This document shows positions 62,482 to 64,000 of a DNA stretch of 64,000 nucleotides, piece after piece (positions within the stretch are counted from its first letter, which is position 1; the number at the start of each line of letters is the position of its first letter). The position numbers were made by a program, and so were the translations under genes. The notes under the pieces were generated by a model. That model did no database searches. It saw only the letters and a list, made by a program, of their open reading frames with translations, and was not told the DNA's origin. Origin of the DNA: JAZDEY01 sp043808325 [NCBI: Candidatus Eiseniibacteriota bacterium]. Lineage in GTDB: Bacteria > Arandabacterota > Arandabacteria > Arandabacterales. The DNA is taken from the NCBI GenBank assembly GCA_043808325.1, contig JAZDEY010000033.1, forward strand, positions 1 through 64,000, written 5' to 3'.

Positions 62482-63084
62482 CTACTTCGATACCACCACC
62501 TTGCTGGGTCTTATCAACTTCCCATTGAGCATATAGCCCTTCTGGATTTCCTCGATCACGTTCTCGGCGCCCGTACCCTCCTTTTCGAGGGCCATGATCG
62601 CCTCATGATAATTGGGATCGAACTTCTCTCCAAGGCATTTTATTGAACAGAGCCCCTCCTTCATAAGGATTTCCTTGAGGCTGAGATACGTGAGCTCGAT
62701 CCCTTTCTTTAGGCCCTCGAAATCCTTTGTGCCCTCGGCAGCGGCGAAGGCGCGCTCCATGTTGTCGATCACGTCCAGAAGGCGCCTTATCAATTCCTCG
62801 TTGGCGCATCGAGTGCGCTCCTCATTCTCCCGAGCTATCCGCTTCCTGTAATTGTCGAAGTCGGCAAGCGCACGCAGGTATTTGTCGTTCGTTTCCTTAA
62901 GTTCGACCTTGATCCGGTCGACCTCAGCGGCAAGCTCCTCCACCTGTTTGTCGATTCCCTTCTTCGAATGAGGGGCCTTCTTTCTGGTCTCTCCGTTGCC
63001 TTCCGCGTGTCCGGAGGACTCGCGATGCTCATGATGCGTATGTTCAGGTGTTGCGCGGTCCCTGCTCTTGTCATCAGTTCGCAC
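62482..63084 (-). CDS. grpE: Nucleotide exchange factor GrpE
   Basis: 200 residues. A charged disordered head rich in His (HTHHEHRESSGHAEG) is followed by the long helix (LRALADFDNYRKRIARENEE) and the beta domain ending GYMLNGKLIRPSKVVVSK. It exchanges ADP on DnaK. GTG start overlapping hrcA by 11 nt. Confidence 0.96.
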   Translation of the reverse strand: MRTDDKSRDRATPEHTHHEHRESSGHAEGNGETRKKAPHSKKGIDKQVEELAAEVDRIKVELKETNDKYLRALADFDNYRKRIARENEERTRCANEELIRRLLDVIDNMERAFAAAEGTKDFEGLKKGIELTYLSLKEILMKEGLCSIKCLGEKFDPNYHEAIMALEKEGTGAENVIEEIQKGYMLNGKLIRPSKVVVSK

Positions 63085-63844
63085 TGTGGTGCCGCCCTCC
63101 TCGTTTGGCCAAATGATTGGTCAGTTCTCTTGACGTGAAATCGATAAGTGCAACAAGCCTCGCGTACTCCATCCTCAAGGGACCTATCACGCCGATCGCA
63201 CCCCTGGCGCCGGCCCCCCGGTAAGGCGAGCTCACGACACTGCACCCCTTCATCGGCTTCGAGCGATTCTCACTGCCTATGGTCACCGTGACCCCGGCGC
63301 CGGCCGTCCCCGCAAGGAGCGCACGCGCTACTGCTTCCCTGCTCTCAAGGACTCTCAAAAGGGACGTCGCCTGGGCAAGGTCGGCCAGCCCGGATACGAT
63401 ATTGCCCGTACCGAAGACGTACGTGCTGTAATCCCCCTGGGTCTCCAGAAGCGCAAGGCTTGCCATGTGCGAAAGTGACTCGATCTGTTTGGATACCCGC
63501 TCCAGGATCCTCCCGACCGAGAGCCTGGACTCGACCGCATCGCGGGCGACGGCATCGTGGATCGCCTTGATCTCCCGGCGGCTCAGGCTCCCCGGTTTCA
63601 TGAACCGGTCGACGTAGAAGCGATATCCGGCTTCGGTCGGAACCCTGCCTGCCGATATGTGAGGTTTGACGAGAAAGCCCAGGCGCTCCAGCTCGGCCAT
63701 CACGTTCCGTATGCCGGCCGGACTAAGCTCAGGTTTCCAGATCCGAGAGAGGTTGGAAGAGCCGACCGGAACTCCGCTGCGGATGTAGGAGACAACAACG
63801 GCCTCGAGTATTCGTCTCTGTTTCTCGGTCAGCCCAGTCTGCAT
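63074..63844 (-). CDS. hrcA: Heat-inducible repressor HrcA (short form)
   Basis: 256 residues against about 340 in most bacteria. The winged-helix DNA-binding part is complete (TEKQRRILEAVVVSYI, SPAGIRNVMAELERLGFL, HISAGRVPTEAGYRFYVD). The C-terminal part (YRGAGARGAIGVIGPLRMEYARLV) is typical. About 85 residues between ALLETQGDYS and TYVFGTGNIV, where the GAF-like strands and inserted dimerisation domain lie, are absent. It should bind the CIRCE site just upstream of its own ATG and so control grpE, dnaJ and rsmE. Confidence 0.95.
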   Translation of the reverse strand: MQTGLTEKQRRILEAVVVSYIRSGVPVGSSNLSRIWKPELSPAGIRNVMAELERLGFLVKPHISAGRVPTEAGYRFYVDRFMKPGSLSRREIKAIHDAVARDAVESRLSVGRILERVSKQIESLSHMASLALLETQGDYSTYVFGTGNIVSGLADLAQATSLLRVLESREAVARALLAGTAGAGVTVTIGSENRSKPMKGCSVVSSPYRGAGARGAIGVIGPLRMEYARLVALIDFTSRELTNHLAKRGGRHHSAN

Positions 63845-63854
63845 TCTATGCCCT

Positions 63855-63881
63855 TTGGCACTCTCATGCCGTGAGTGCTAA
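63855..63881 (-). promoter_or_regulatory. CIRCE operator
   Basis: TTGGCACTC (63855-63863), nine bases, GAGTGCTAA (63873-63881): one mismatch from the consensus inverted repeat TTAGCACTC-N9-GAGTGCTAA bound by HrcA. It ends 11 bp before the hrcA start codon. Confidence 0.93.
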
Positions 63882-63887
63882 TCCAAG

Positions 63888-63914
63888 CTAATAGGCGCTC
63901 GCTCTCAATGTCAA
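63888..63914 (-). promoter_or_regulatory. Heat-shock operon promoter
   Basis: Minus strand TTGACA (63914-63909) with TATTAG (63893-63888) after 15 bp. The -10 is imperfect and the spacing short; its position immediately upstream of CIRCE supports it. Confidence 0.55.
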
Positions 63915-64000
63915 GCGAAAACCCCGAAGACGAAATCCACGGATTGAATCGATCGTAGACGCGAAACCGCGTGGCCCAGCCCGCCTAATAGATAGATGTG

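Noticed and set aside
63915-64000. Minus-strand open frame entering from the right edge and ending at the TTGACA
   Set aside because: Only about 29 codons with no recognisable motif; cannot be separated from chance.
1-64000. CRISPR arrays, prophage or insertion-sequence transposases
   Set aside because: No spaced identical repeats and no transposase, integrase or phage structural genes were seen in any frame examined.

Overview
The window is about 58-60% G+C and comes from a diderm (Gram-negative-type) bacterium. It encodes an Omp85/TamA-TamB outer-membrane assembly pair, a second Omp85-like barrel protein and RseP. It also encodes secreted proteins of the kind common in the FCB/Eisenbacteria-like candidate phyla: a C25-type protein with a FlgD-like C-terminal tail, FG-GAP repeats and beta-helix repeats. 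That phylum placement is an inference from gene content; no 16S rRNA gene is present.

Layout. 0.3-6.5 kb (+): two tandem paralogous secreted proteins with an EF-hand loop and a shared C-terminal WGxVK tail, then a giant gingipain-like surface protein. 6.5-21 kb (-): tamA, tamB, a peptidase-MA/TolB-propeller/Omp85 fusion, pcrA and gatCAB, apparently one long transcription unit. A small lipoprotein gene sits divergently at its head. 21.3-29.3 kb (-): a classical rplM-rpsI-rpsB-tsf-pyrH-frr-uppS-cdsA-dxr-rseP operon behind a near-consensus promoter.

29.3-41 kb is accessory DNA. 29.3-32.2 kb is a small defence cluster: a D12-class DNA methyltransferase, a NotI-like restriction enzyme with all four metal-binding cysteines, a miniature GIY-YIG-like protein and a TIR-like protein. 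32.2-37 kb is a metal-handling islet (ChrB C-terminal domain, Nramp-related transporter, DmeF-like CDF exporter) with two toxin-antitoxin modules (BrnT type and AbrB-Doc). It is bounded by 88-bp direct repeats, and a partial third copy lies at 38.6 kb. Each copy carries promoter-like hexamers pointing into the adjacent minus-strand gene. 37.2-41 kb holds an unknown membrane protein, a third secreted protein with the WGxIK tail, a SAM methyltransferase and another membrane protein.

41.2-45.6 kb (+): a MacAB/LolCDE-like ABC export operon. 45.6-51.3 kb (-): mtnA, yjbQ, maf, dtd, pgeF and rel. 51.4-51.8 kb: RNase P RNA. 51.9-53.5 kb: an RNase HI-like gene, a coiled-coil zinc-ribbon gene, a terminator and two tRNAs. 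53.6-60.4 kb (-): the macromolecular-synthesis operon rpsU-(yqeY)-(mutS2)-dnaG-rpoD. 60.5-63.9 kb (-): a CIRCE-controlled heat-shock operon hrcA-grpE-dnaJ-rsmE.

Starts were chosen by Shine-Dalgarno position, family length and promoter position. Several starts are TTG or GTG, and several genes appear to have leaderless or near-leaderless transcripts.
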